DNA from: an uncultured Bdellovibrionales bacterium
Lineage (GTDB): Bacteria > Bdellovibrionota > Bdellovibrionia > Bdellovibrionales > Bdellovibrionaceae
Assembly: GCA_903926205.1 (NCBI GenBank)
Contig: CAIYID010000008.1
Coordinates: forward strand, 1-64,000
Reading direction: 5' to 3'
DNA length: 64,000 bases
Positions within the stretch are counted from its first letter, which is position 1. Each line of letters opens with the position of its first letter. The translations under genes and the position numbers were made by a program. Shown in pieces: positions 23,476-30,519 of this stretch. Under the pieces are notes generated by a model that worked only from the letters and a program-made list of their open reading frames with translations, made no database searches and was not told the origin of the DNA.

Positions 23476-24136
23476 TTCTCAAGCAGCGGATTCTTCATGG
23501 GCGAAAAAATATTTTTCTCATGAGGGCACTCAAAAAATTTTAGCGGCGGTCAAAGCTGCGGAGAGGAAAACTCGAGGGGATATTGTACCGATGGTTGTGC
23601 ATCGATCGGCGAATCTTTCCAATGTTTCTCCAACTCTGTTTTTGTTATTCTTTGTTTTGGTTTTATTGATTGGAACCAAGCCAATCATTGAAGAATATGA
23701 AATTAGTTTTTTTCTATTTTCTTTTTGTTCGGCTCTTGTTTCTCTGACGTTATCCTTGTTATTAGCGCGATGGGAATTCATCCAAAGATTGGTGATCCCT
23801 GGAAGTCTGTTGAATCACGAAGTTCACACTCGGGCAGAGCTTGAATTTTATCGAAATCATTTTGATCAAACAAAAAGTCATGGCGCCGTACTCATTTTTG
23901 TGTCTTTGCTTGAACGACGAGTCGTGGTGCTCTGTGATGAGTTCTTGGCAAAAAAAATCCCGCAGGAGCGTTGGGATTCAGTTTCTGAATTGATTTCGAC
24001 TCATATGAAGCAGAATGAATTAGTTAATGGAATGATTCAGGCCATTGAAAAAACGGGTCAATTTTTGGCAGAGGTTCTACCTGGCGATGGGACCCAACTT
24101 AATGAAATTTCTACAGATTTTTGTATTAAAGAGTGA
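23462..24136 (+). CDS. Second TPM-domain membrane protein
   Basis: 224 residues. The GTG start at 23462 lies 13 bases inside the preceding gene. GGAGGAGG upstream (within the glycine codons of the first gene) serves as ribosome binding site, which rules out the longer frame from 23348. A TPM-like N-terminal part (ILAAVKAAERKTRGDIVPMVV, about 20-45) is followed by two membrane helices (about 58-105) and a cytoplasmic or periplasmic domain (SHGAVLIFVSLLERRVVVLCDEFLAKKI). It completes the lemA/TPM/TPM operon. Confidence 0.82.
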   Translation: MTVGNSQAADSSWAKKYFSHEGTQKILAAVKAAERKTRGDIVPMVVHRSANLSNVSPTLFLLFFVLVLLIGTKPIIEEYEISFFLFSFCSALVSLTLSLLLARWEFIQRLVIPGSLLNHEVHTRAELEFYRNHFDQTKSHGAVLIFVSLLERRVVVLCDEFLAKKIPQERWDSVSELISTHMKQNELVNGMIQAIEKTGQFLAEVLPGDGTQLNEISTDFCIKE

Positions 24137-24200
24137 GTTTAGGATATTCCCTGAAGATAAAACTTGAAGAAGCCTGCTCTCTCAGTTTATTGATCTGTTT

Positions 24201-25160
24201 ATGAAATTCACTATCGAAAAAGTAGGTATGCTAACGGGTTTGCCTGCAGTAACCCTTCGAAATTGGGAAAAACGTTATGGATTTCCGCGTCCTGAGCGAG
24301 CAGGTTCTGGCCATCGTTTTTACAAGAGTGAAGATGTTGAGTTTTTAAAACAAGTGAAAGAGTGGCTTTCGAGCGGTCATAATCTTTCCCAAATCGGTGA
24401 GTTTTACAAAGAGATACAGGAAAAAGGGAGTCAGAAAACTCAATCCACTCAAGTCACTCAGGCCAAAGATGAACAAGGCATAAAATTTCTTCAGAAATCA
24501 GCCTCCACATATTTGATTGATGACGTCGATTATCGGGTTCAGCTTCTTTATGAAAATCTAGTGAATTTCAATTCGATTCAGGCGTTGGGGCATTACACGA
24601 TTCTCAATTCCAAACTAAGTCCTGATAAATTTTTTGACCGGGTGATTGAGGTGGTTCTAGGTAAAATTGAAAAAGAATGGAAAGCTGAAAAGATTTCTTT
24701 GGCTCAGGAAACTTTTGCTTTTTCCTTTTTACGAATGAGAATGATGAGTTTTCTCTGCTTGGATTTACCAATAGCTCAGCCGCATAAAATTTTAGCGGCC
24801 ACCATGGTTAATGAGAAATACGATGGAAATTTGCTCCTTGTGAGTGCACACCTTAAATTTCGTGGCTATCCTGTGAATTATTTTAGTTCCGAATTGCCTT
24901 GTGAAGAGTTTGTGGAATTACTAGGAGCTGTAAAGCCAAATATTTTGCTGCTGTCTTATGTGGATCCGCGTCGTTTTTTACAAGATATTCGTCTGATACA
25001 AAAATTAAATGTGGTCACCTGTGTTGGTGGAGCTGCTTTTTCAGAACCTCAATTTTGCCTTCGTGCGCTCAAGCAAATTCCAAACAATGTTTTTATTTCA
25101 ACAAAATCAGTTGGAAGCGAAATCGCCTCTTTTGTTGAAATGATTTGCCAATCAAGATAA
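24201..25160 (+). CDS. MerR/CarH-like regulator with degenerate cobalamin domain
   Basis: 319 residues. Residues 1-75 are a MerR winged helix (TLRNWEKRYGFPRPERAGSGHRFYKSEDV). The rest matches the CarH/LitR layout: a helical cap (about 105-185) and a Rossmann-like B12 domain (about 190-315). The residues that bind cobalamin in CarH seem to be lost: the E/DxHxxG-type motif reads NEKYDGN (about 202, Tyr for His) and the cap EH pair reads AQETF (about 168). It may have become a light- and B12-independent regulator, or bind another ligand. No carotenoid genes are near. Stand-alone gene. Confidence 0.8.
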   Translation: MKFTIEKVGMLTGLPAVTLRNWEKRYGFPRPERAGSGHRFYKSEDVEFLKQVKEWLSSGHNLSQIGEFYKEIQEKGSQKTQSTQVTQAKDEQGIKFLQKSASTYLIDDVDYRVQLLYENLVNFNSIQALGHYTILNSKLSPDKFFDRVIEVVLGKIEKEWKAEKISLAQETFAFSFLRMRMMSFLCLDLPIAQPHKILAATMVNEKYDGNLLLVSAHLKFRGYPVNYFSSELPCEEFVELLGAVKPNILLLSYVDPRRFLQDIRLIQKLNVVTCVGGAAFSEPQFCLRALKQIPNNVFISTKSVGSEIASFVEMICQSR

Positions 25161-25293
25161 TTCTCAAGGACTCTCGTTGATTTTGATCACGTGATTTCGA
25201 GCAATTAGATTCAATTGTCTTTTTTTCAAAAGCTGTGCGCATTTTAGTCATTTGACCTATTGTGTAAAATACCTTTTTGAGATATAAGGGATC

Positions 25294-25346
25294 TCCTTCA
25301 AGGGACAAATTAAATACGCGCACTGGGGTGATGTCCCTTCGAAGGA
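25294..25346 (+). promoter_or_regulatory. Long leader hairpin before the acidic protein gene
   Basis: TCCTTC-AAGGGAC (25294-25306) pairs with GTCCCTTCGAAGGA (25333-25346), 13 base pairs with one bulged base around a 26-base loop. It ends about 20 bases before the ribosome binding site AAGGGGG and GTG start at 25380. It may control mRNA stability or translation, or be a protein operator. Confidence 0.5.
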
Positions 25347-25379
25347 ACGAATTTACACGGAAAAAATAAGGGGGTCTTC

Positions 25380-25958
25380 GTGATTCACAACGACACTGAG
25401 GGTATGAATACAACTGGTGGAGCAGCAGGTGTAGCAGGCATGGGATTTCAGCCGACCAAGAAAGAAGTTGAGCTCGACTCAGATTCTGATTTGGATGAGG
25501 ACGAAGATCAGCGGAAAGCCTTGGAAGAGCAAAATGCCGATATCGCCGCACTGGAAAAATTAGCCGCCGCGGGTCAACTCGAAGAAGTCGAAGACTCAAT
25601 TAGTCTTGATGAAATCGAAAACATTTTAGATCTTGAAGAGGCTCAGTATCCACGGTTCACTTTAGCAAAAAACAAAGCGCGCTTTTTGCGTATGGTGAGT
25701 TGGTATCGTCAAAAAGAAGAGTGGATTGAAGTGGCTCCTGTTTCTGGCGTGGCAAAACTTTTCAAACAGCAGACCAAAGAATTGGAAAGTATTCGTTCCA
25801 GTAAATTGGATTATGAAATGGAACTGGAAACTGGAACTTTAACTCCGAGCCAACGATCTTATCGCAAAGACGAGTTGAAAATGTGCCGAGTCCAAGAAAA
25901 AATGGCCGTGCATTTGATTTCCAAATTACAGATCAAAATTAAATCTGGTCGAAGATAA
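25380..25958 (+). CDS. Acidic cytoplasmic protein, unknown function
   Basis: 192 residues with a GTG start behind AAGGGGG. After a glycine-rich opening there is a strongly acidic stretch (VELDSDSDLDEDEDQ, about residues 30-45), then helical segments with ENILDLEEAQ and a basic end. There is no signal peptide or membrane helix. The acidic region is a typical low-complexity interaction segment. The gene has a long leader hairpin and a strong terminator, so it is a single-gene unit. Family not recognised. Confidence 0.7.
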   Translation: MIHNDTEGMNTTGGAAGVAGMGFQPTKKEVELDSDSDLDEDEDQRKALEEQNADIAALEKLAAAGQLEEVEDSISLDEIENILDLEEAQYPRFTLAKNKARFLRMVSWYRQKEEWIEVAPVSGVAKLFKQQTKELESIRSSKLDYEMELETGTLTPSQRSYRKDELKMCRVQEKMAVHLISKLQIKIKSGRR

Positions 25959-26012
25959 TCATTTTTTATAAATAAAGTTCACAGATAAAAGGGTTTTCCC
26001 TTTGAATTATTT

Positions 26013-26040
26013 CGAGCGTCTCTTAAAGGACGCTCGTTTT
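26013..26040 (+). terminator. Rho-independent terminator
   Basis: CGAGCGTC (26013-26020) and GACGCTCG (26029-26036) form a perfect 8-base-pair stem with an 8-base loop, followed by TTTTATTTT. It ends the 25380-25958 transcript. Confidence 0.85.
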
Positions 26041-26243
26041 ATTTTCAAAGTCCCATCGAATCTTTCTCAAAAAAGTGAAGAAGCCGAGTTAAAATCGTCC
26101 TGATAAAAAGAGCTTTGCTTTTTTAAACTCATTTCGGCCAGTCACTTTTTCATGAACAATAGTCAGAAATCTCAAGTCCAAAGAGTTAATCTTCATGAAA
26201 TTTGTTTGAGTGCTTAAAAAATAAGACAAACTCGACAGAAGAC

Positions 26244-26260
26244 TGTCTCAGGCTGAGACA
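26244..26260. promoter_or_regulatory. Perfect palindrome TGTCTCA-N3-TGAGACA
   Basis: A perfect 7-3-7 inverted repeat about 150 bases before the Fis-type regulator start. Near-copies with the same 3-base spacer occur at 36992-37008, 40554-40570 and 54028-54044, and half-sites at 45737 and 60008. Probably an operator for a dimeric regulator. Confidence 0.6.
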
Positions 26261-26407
26261 CTTTCAAGCTTTTCGTCCAAATTATTAGCGTTTTATTTTG
26301 AGAAAAAAATATATTTCGTTTGGCCGTTAATTCCCACAATGAATCGCCGATAGGTAAATGTGCGTCGAGTTGGAACGCTCAATGTATCAAATCGAGGGAG
26401 GTTAAAC

Positions 26408-26833
26408 ATGCCACGTACAACAGTTTATGTTGTGAGTGACGAAGCAGAAGTGGTGGAGAAAGCCAAAGCCTATTTTGGCCCACAGGGGATCACTATCACT
26501 TCATATAGTTCAAATCAATGGCGCGAGGGACTTGAGCAGCCACAGTTTCGCTCACAGCTTTCTGCCGGAACTCCAGCTTTAGCGGTTGGACTAGGCGGGA
26601 CTGATCGCAGTAACGTTTTGCCGTTTCCAGGAACGACTCCGTCGTATCCAGAAACAAAAACTGTAACGATGGAAGAACTAGAAAGTAAAGCCATCGAGGC
26701 AGCAATTGTGCAGCACCGTGGAAATCTCACGGAAGCCGCAAAAGCACTTGGCATCGGCCGTGCGACTTTGTATCGCAAAGTAAAACAATTTCATATCGAC
26801 CCCTCCCAAGCTCGTAAAAAAAGAGTGGCATAG
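26408..26833 (+). CDS. Short Fis-type HTH regulator with receiver-like stub
   Basis: 141 residues with ATG 26408 behind GGGAGG; the longer frame from 26360 is not supported. The C-terminus (about 95-132) is a Fis/NtrC-type HTH (NLTEAAKALGIGRATLYRKVKQ). The first ~30 residues (TTVYVVSDEAEVVEKAKAYF) resemble the opening strand and helix of a response-regulator receiver, but no phospho-acceptor Asp or AAA+ domain follows; instead there is a linker of about 60 residues. It is a DNA-binding regulator, perhaps descended from an NtrC-family protein by loss of its middle. A terminator follows at 26893. Confidence 0.8.
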   Translation: MPRTTVYVVSDEAEVVEKAKAYFGPQGITITSYSSNQWREGLEQPQFRSQLSAGTPALAVGLGGTDRSNVLPFPGTTPSYPETKTVTMEELESKAIEAAIVQHRGNLTEAAKALGIGRATLYRKVKQFHIDPSQARKKRVA

Positions 26834-26892
26834 TAGGTTCGATCCGAGTGGCAGGATCGAACATCGTTTCGGTCAATTACGCTCAATGGAAA

Positions 26893-26919
26893 CGTCGACG
26901 AAGGTCGGCGTTTTTTTTT
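26893..26919 (+). terminator. Rho-independent terminator after the Fis-type gene
   Basis: CGTCGAC (26893-26899), GAAG loop, GTCGGCG (26904-26910), then nine T. A second inverted repeat, GTTCGATCC and GGATCGAAC, lies at about 26837-26863 without a T run. Confidence 0.8.
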
Positions 26920-27107
26920 CACGACCTAGGTCTTTATATTTATTCTTTCGCTAATACTTCTTTAAGGTCTCTTCTAAAATTGAGACAATTAAATCGAGAC
27001 ATGTCGTGCTGACGGTCAGGTGTGCAATGTGTGTACGCCAATCTGCAAAAGGATTTGCGGAGAGGTCGGCATGCACTTCGCATCTCCAGAATGGAGAGGT
27101 GAGAGAT

Positions 27108-27743
27108 ATGGGTAAATTGATTTCTTTTCCATCAAAAACGTCGAACAAAGTGACAGCACTTCAACGTCGCGAGGCCAGACGCTTGGCTTTAGCGCTCTCG
27201 CTACTTTCAGTGGCTGTGATGGCCATCACGCTGAATGAACGGTTGCGTTCAGATCAAAGGCCTCAATATGTGTTGGCTGGTGAAAAGTTGTCACAGTTAA
27301 ATCGTGCGATCGCCAGTGCGCAGCCTTTTAATCTCATTGAAGATGTTCAAACAGAGCATGATTGGGCAAAAAAAATGAGTGATTATGAACGTCGTCCCGC
27401 AGCTATTGGGCAACGACCTTCGAAGGAAGATCAATTCCGCTATGGGCAGCTGGCAGGAAAGTATCGTATCGAAGGGAAATCTGATCATATTTCCGAAGTG
27501 GAGTACGTCGATTCCTCAGACATTACAGATCGTCCTGTGATGGTCAGAGATTCTCAGGGCTTTTTGTTAGAAAATAAAGAGCTCTTTGCTGTGCATTTTG
27601 AAAAAGCCGAAGTTGATTCAAAATCCACTCGCGATGAAACCTTCAAATTATTTAATAATACTGGGCAAGTCGTTGGTCGAGCGGCCTTTCAATATGACAG
27701 CGCTGGGCATTTGCTTTCGCTGAAAGTCCAGGACAGTCAGTAG
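27108..27743 (+). CDS. Membrane-anchored periplasmic protein, unknown function
   Basis: 211 residues from ATG 27108 (ribosome binding site GGAGAGGTGAGAG; the frame before it is not used). A basic N-terminus with RREARR leads into one membrane helix (about residues 26-43), then a periplasmic part of about 165 residues with a TEHDWAKKMSDYERR segment and beta-type C-terminal half (VVGRAAFQYDSAGHLLSLKV). No family recognised. The following gene starts 60 bases downstream. Confidence 0.7.
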   Translation: MGKLISFPSKTSNKVTALQRREARRLALALSLLSVAVMAITLNERLRSDQRPQYVLAGEKLSQLNRAIASAQPFNLIEDVQTEHDWAKKMSDYERRPAAIGQRPSKEDQFRYGQLAGKYRIEGKSDHISEVEYVDSSDITDRPVMVRDSQGFLLENKELFAVHFEKAEVDSKSTRDETFKLFNNTGQVVGRAAFQYDSAGHLLSLKVQDSQ

Positions 27744-27803
27744 CCAATTTTTAGCTCCGTTTTTTTCTCTATTTTTTTATAGAAAAGTCCGATCAATACC
27801 TGA

Positions 27804-29561
27804 ATGGTATTTCAGGATTTATCTCAATATTCTAAAGACTCCGCGGTGTCCGACTCTACGGCGTCATTTCGCATTGCCCCTGTGAGCGATCGCGTTTTGG
27901 CCTTTTGTTTTGATGTGGCCTTGTTTTCGCCGCTGTTTACGCTCATTCTCAGTCGTATTTTTCAAAAAATCGAACTCCGGTATTACACAGATCCCGGGAG
28001 TTTAGAATTTTCTGTCTTATTAGGTTTGGGTGTTTTTGGAATTGCTGCCTTAACGCTTTTTACCCAAGCTTATTGTTTGTGGCGCTGGGGTGCGACCCCA
28101 GGTAAATATTTTTTTAAACTCAAAGTCCTTTCAATCAATGAAAAAAAACTCACTTTTGTCCAAACGACTTTGCGCTCAATTCTTTGGATCTTGGAGTTTT
28201 GTGCTTTCGGTTTAGCTTTCTTTGAAATTCTCAGCCAAAAACAGCGTCGTCCTTTGCATGATCGAGCGGCTGAAACAATGGTTGTCACTCTGAAAATTCA
28301 AGGTGATCAAGGGCCCCATCCCCTGGAAGCTCATTTTGTGAGAAATCTTCTGCTGATGTTTTCTACCGTCATCCTTTTGTGGGGCACTGTTTTTATTGGG
28401 CAAATTTATCGGATGGCCACCCAGGGTGAGTTTAAGAAAATGGAATTAGAGGAAAATGAATTTCTTTGTTCGGCCATTTCAACACATGTGGAAAAAGATC
28501 AAACTCGGCTAGATCTAGCGATTGCTCAATTCCTTGCTGGGGAAATCGAAGAAGATTGCCTTTTGAGTGAGTCTGATTTTTCGTTATGGACGGGAGAAAA
28601 AAATCAACTAGCTTGGGGTTATTTTGCAAAAAGTATTTTTTATCAATTCGATCAAGAAAAATCGAATGAGTATCTTGGAAAAGTATGTATTTCCGACCGC
28701 ACCAGCGAAGCTTGTCGATTGGCTCAAGCTCTACAAACTCAGAATCGAAACGAAATCCTCAAAGCTGCAAGCAGTCTTACTGGGCAAATTATGCAAATTA
28801 GAGAATTTACGAATCGTGGTGATTTTTCCTCAGCGTTGAAAAGTGTTACAAAGTTAAGTGCAAGCTCGGCGGGGTTTGAAAAGTACACTCAAAAACAAAC
28901 CGTCAAATATTTATGGATGCTTGGTAGAAAAGAAGAAGCTGCAGGCGCTTATATGAACACTTGGAAGTTTATGGCTGAACAAGATCAAGCGGATTTAGCC
29001 TCATGGCTTTGTTTGGAAAATGTGAATGACCGTTGTGAGAATAAAAATTATAAGGCCTGCAATGATTTGAAAGAAAACTTAAAAGAAACTTCTTACACAA
29101 CAGCCACAACGGAGTCGTTGATTGGACTAGTGATGGAAGCTGAGTGCAAGAATTCCCATGATTTGTCACTGATTTCATTTCAAAAAATTTTGGAAGGTAA
29201 TGAGTCCTTAAAAAACTTGGTGTTGGCTTTGTCCTCAGAGTCGGAATGGAGTTCAGAACGTCGATTGGCCAGTCTTCGCCAATTGAGTTTTGATTCAGAG
29301 GCTAACGTCAGTCGACTGGTGCAAAGACGGGCTCAGATGGTACTGCTTGATAAATCAAAAAACGTGGAAGACTCCCTTAAATTATTAGAACTACTTCGTG
29401 GCACAGAAAAGCATGATTGGGTCTGGCAGTCGTTGATGCAAAAAATTTCTCACTTAGCAGAGAAGAAAAATTACGCAGCACTAGCTATAGAACTTCAAAA
29501 AATAAAACCGCAATTAAAAAATACTTCCAATCGAATTCCTGCCAGCGAGACTGAACCATGA
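27804..29561 (+). CDS. RDD-family membrane protein with TPR-like C-terminal region
   Basis: 585 residues. The N-terminal ~165 residues form an RDD domain (SDRVLAFCFDVALFSPLFTLI, ATPGKYFFKLKVL, RRPLHDRAAETMVV) with three membrane helices. A further helix lies at about 180-200, then about 380 residues of helical repeats with a YxxG/A pattern and several cysteines. The RDD family is of unsettled function, often linked to transport. The end overlaps the rhomboid gene start (ATGA), so the two are one operon and may act on the same envelope process. Confidence 0.8.
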   Translation: MVFQDLSQYSKDSAVSDSTASFRIAPVSDRVLAFCFDVALFSPLFTLILSRIFQKIELRYYTDPGSLEFSVLLGLGVFGIAALTLFTQAYCLWRWGATPGKYFFKLKVLSINEKKLTFVQTTLRSILWILEFCAFGLAFFEILSQKQRRPLHDRAAETMVVTLKIQGDQGPHPLEAHFVRNLLLMFSTVILLWGTVFIGQIYRMATQGEFKKMELEENEFLCSAISTHVEKDQTRLDLAIAQFLAGEIEEDCLLSESDFSLWTGEKNQLAWGYFAKSIFYQFDQEKSNEYLGKVCISDRTSEACRLAQALQTQNRNEILKAASSLTGQIMQIREFTNRGDFSSALKSVTKLSASSAGFEKYTQKQTVKYLWMLGRKEEAAGAYMNTWKFMAEQDQADLASWLCLENVNDRCENKNYKACNDLKENLKETSYTTATTESLIGLVMEAECKNSHDLSLISFQKILEGNESLKNLVLALSSESEWSSERRLASLRQLSFDSEANVSRLVQRRAQMVLLDKSKNVEDSLKLLELLRGTEKHDWVWQSLMQKISHLAEKKNYAALAIELQKIKPQLKNTSNRIPASETEP

Positions 29562-30454
29562 TTTTTCCTTGGCTCAAAGGTTTTTTAAGAGCCGAGGCTA
29601 TTCCACTCACCTGGACACTAATTTTTTTGAATTTTTTTATTTTTTTGCTCAGCTATGATCCGTCACAACATCACAGTGCGGAATTTTTTTCCGATCAAAA
29701 AAAATTCGAATTAACTGCAAAGTTATATTATCAATTTCAAGGAGGAGAAGATCTTCCAAAAAAATCACAGTTATTTTCTTTTGGTATGCGCGCCTTACAT
29801 GATGTGAAATTTATTTCTGAGGCTGATCAGCGTGAATTTAAAGGTGATCAAGTGGCTATTCAGCGTTGGAAAGAAGACTTGGTTCGTTTTAGAAATCAGT
29901 TGGATCTAAGGCCCTCGCAGGTTTTTGGTTTGAATTGGAATCGAAAAGCGCCGCTGACTTGGATCACTTACCAGTTCATGCACGCAGGTTGGCTCCACTT
30001 GTTTGGGAATATGGTCATGTTGTTGATTTTTGCGGGCGCGGTGGAAATGCAGATTGGTGGTTTTTCACTGATTCTCATTTATCTCCTGAGTGGGCTTGCA
30101 GGAGTTCTGGGCTTTACTAGTTTAGGAGAACCGACCTTAGCACCGATGATTGGGGCGAGTGGCTCTTTGAGCGGAATTATGGCTTTTTATGCTGTTTACG
30201 AACGAAAAAAACGAGTTCGATTTTTTTATTTTTTATCCCCAGTTCGCGGTTTTTTTGGTCATCTCTGGTTACCAACCTGGATGATTTTTCCACTGTTTTT
30301 TGTGACCGATATCGCTTCGTATTTTGGCACCGCCTCAGAGCTCGGAAGTGGCGTGGCTTATACTGCGCATATCGGAGGTATGATTTTTGGTCTTATGAGT
30401 GGCCTTCTTTGGAAAAAATGGATTTCGCCGTTGAGTCCTTCCGTTCAGCAGTGA
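29558..30454 (+). CDS. Rhomboid family intramembrane serine protease
   Basis: 298 residues. The catalytic Ser is in GASGSLSG (about 201) and the His in YTAHIGG (about 269). HAGWLHLFGN (about 141-150) supplies the conserved His and Asn of the oxyanion region. The six-helix core follows a large loop (about 25-115) after the first membrane helix, which is longer than in GlpG and may carry an extra domain. It cleaves membrane protein segments. The gene overlaps the RDD/TPR gene by 4 bases. Confidence 0.88.
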   Translation: MIFPWLKGFLRAEAIPLTWTLIFLNFFIFLLSYDPSQHHSAEFFSDQKKFELTAKLYYQFQGGEDLPKKSQLFSFGMRALHDVKFISEADQREFKGDQVAIQRWKEDLVRFRNQLDLRPSQVFGLNWNRKAPLTWITYQFMHAGWLHLFGNMVMLLIFAGAVEMQIGGFSLILIYLLSGLAGVLGFTSLGEPTLAPMIGASGSLSGIMAFYAVYERKKRVRFFYFLSPVRGFFGHLWLPTWMIFPLFFVTDIASYFGTASELGSGVAYTAHIGGMIFGLMSGLLWKKWISPLSPSVQQ

Positions 30455-30519
30455 GGACTTACACGAAGATTATCCGTCCATGAAAACGCGAAGGCTGGCC
30501 AACGCAAGGCCGCCCTCTT

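Larger units (their letters stand above)
25959..26407. other. Gene-free 449-base stretch with terminator and palindrome
   Basis: It holds the terminator at 26013-26040 and the TGTCTCA/TGAGACA palindrome at 26244-26260, and is otherwise AT-rich with no credible frame. The promoter of the Fis-type regulator must lie here, probably close to the AT-rich tract around 26285-26320. Confidence 0.5.

Noticed and set aside
23253-23498. Proline-rich minus-strand ORF
   Set aside because: It is the complement of the glycine-rich tail of the TPM protein.
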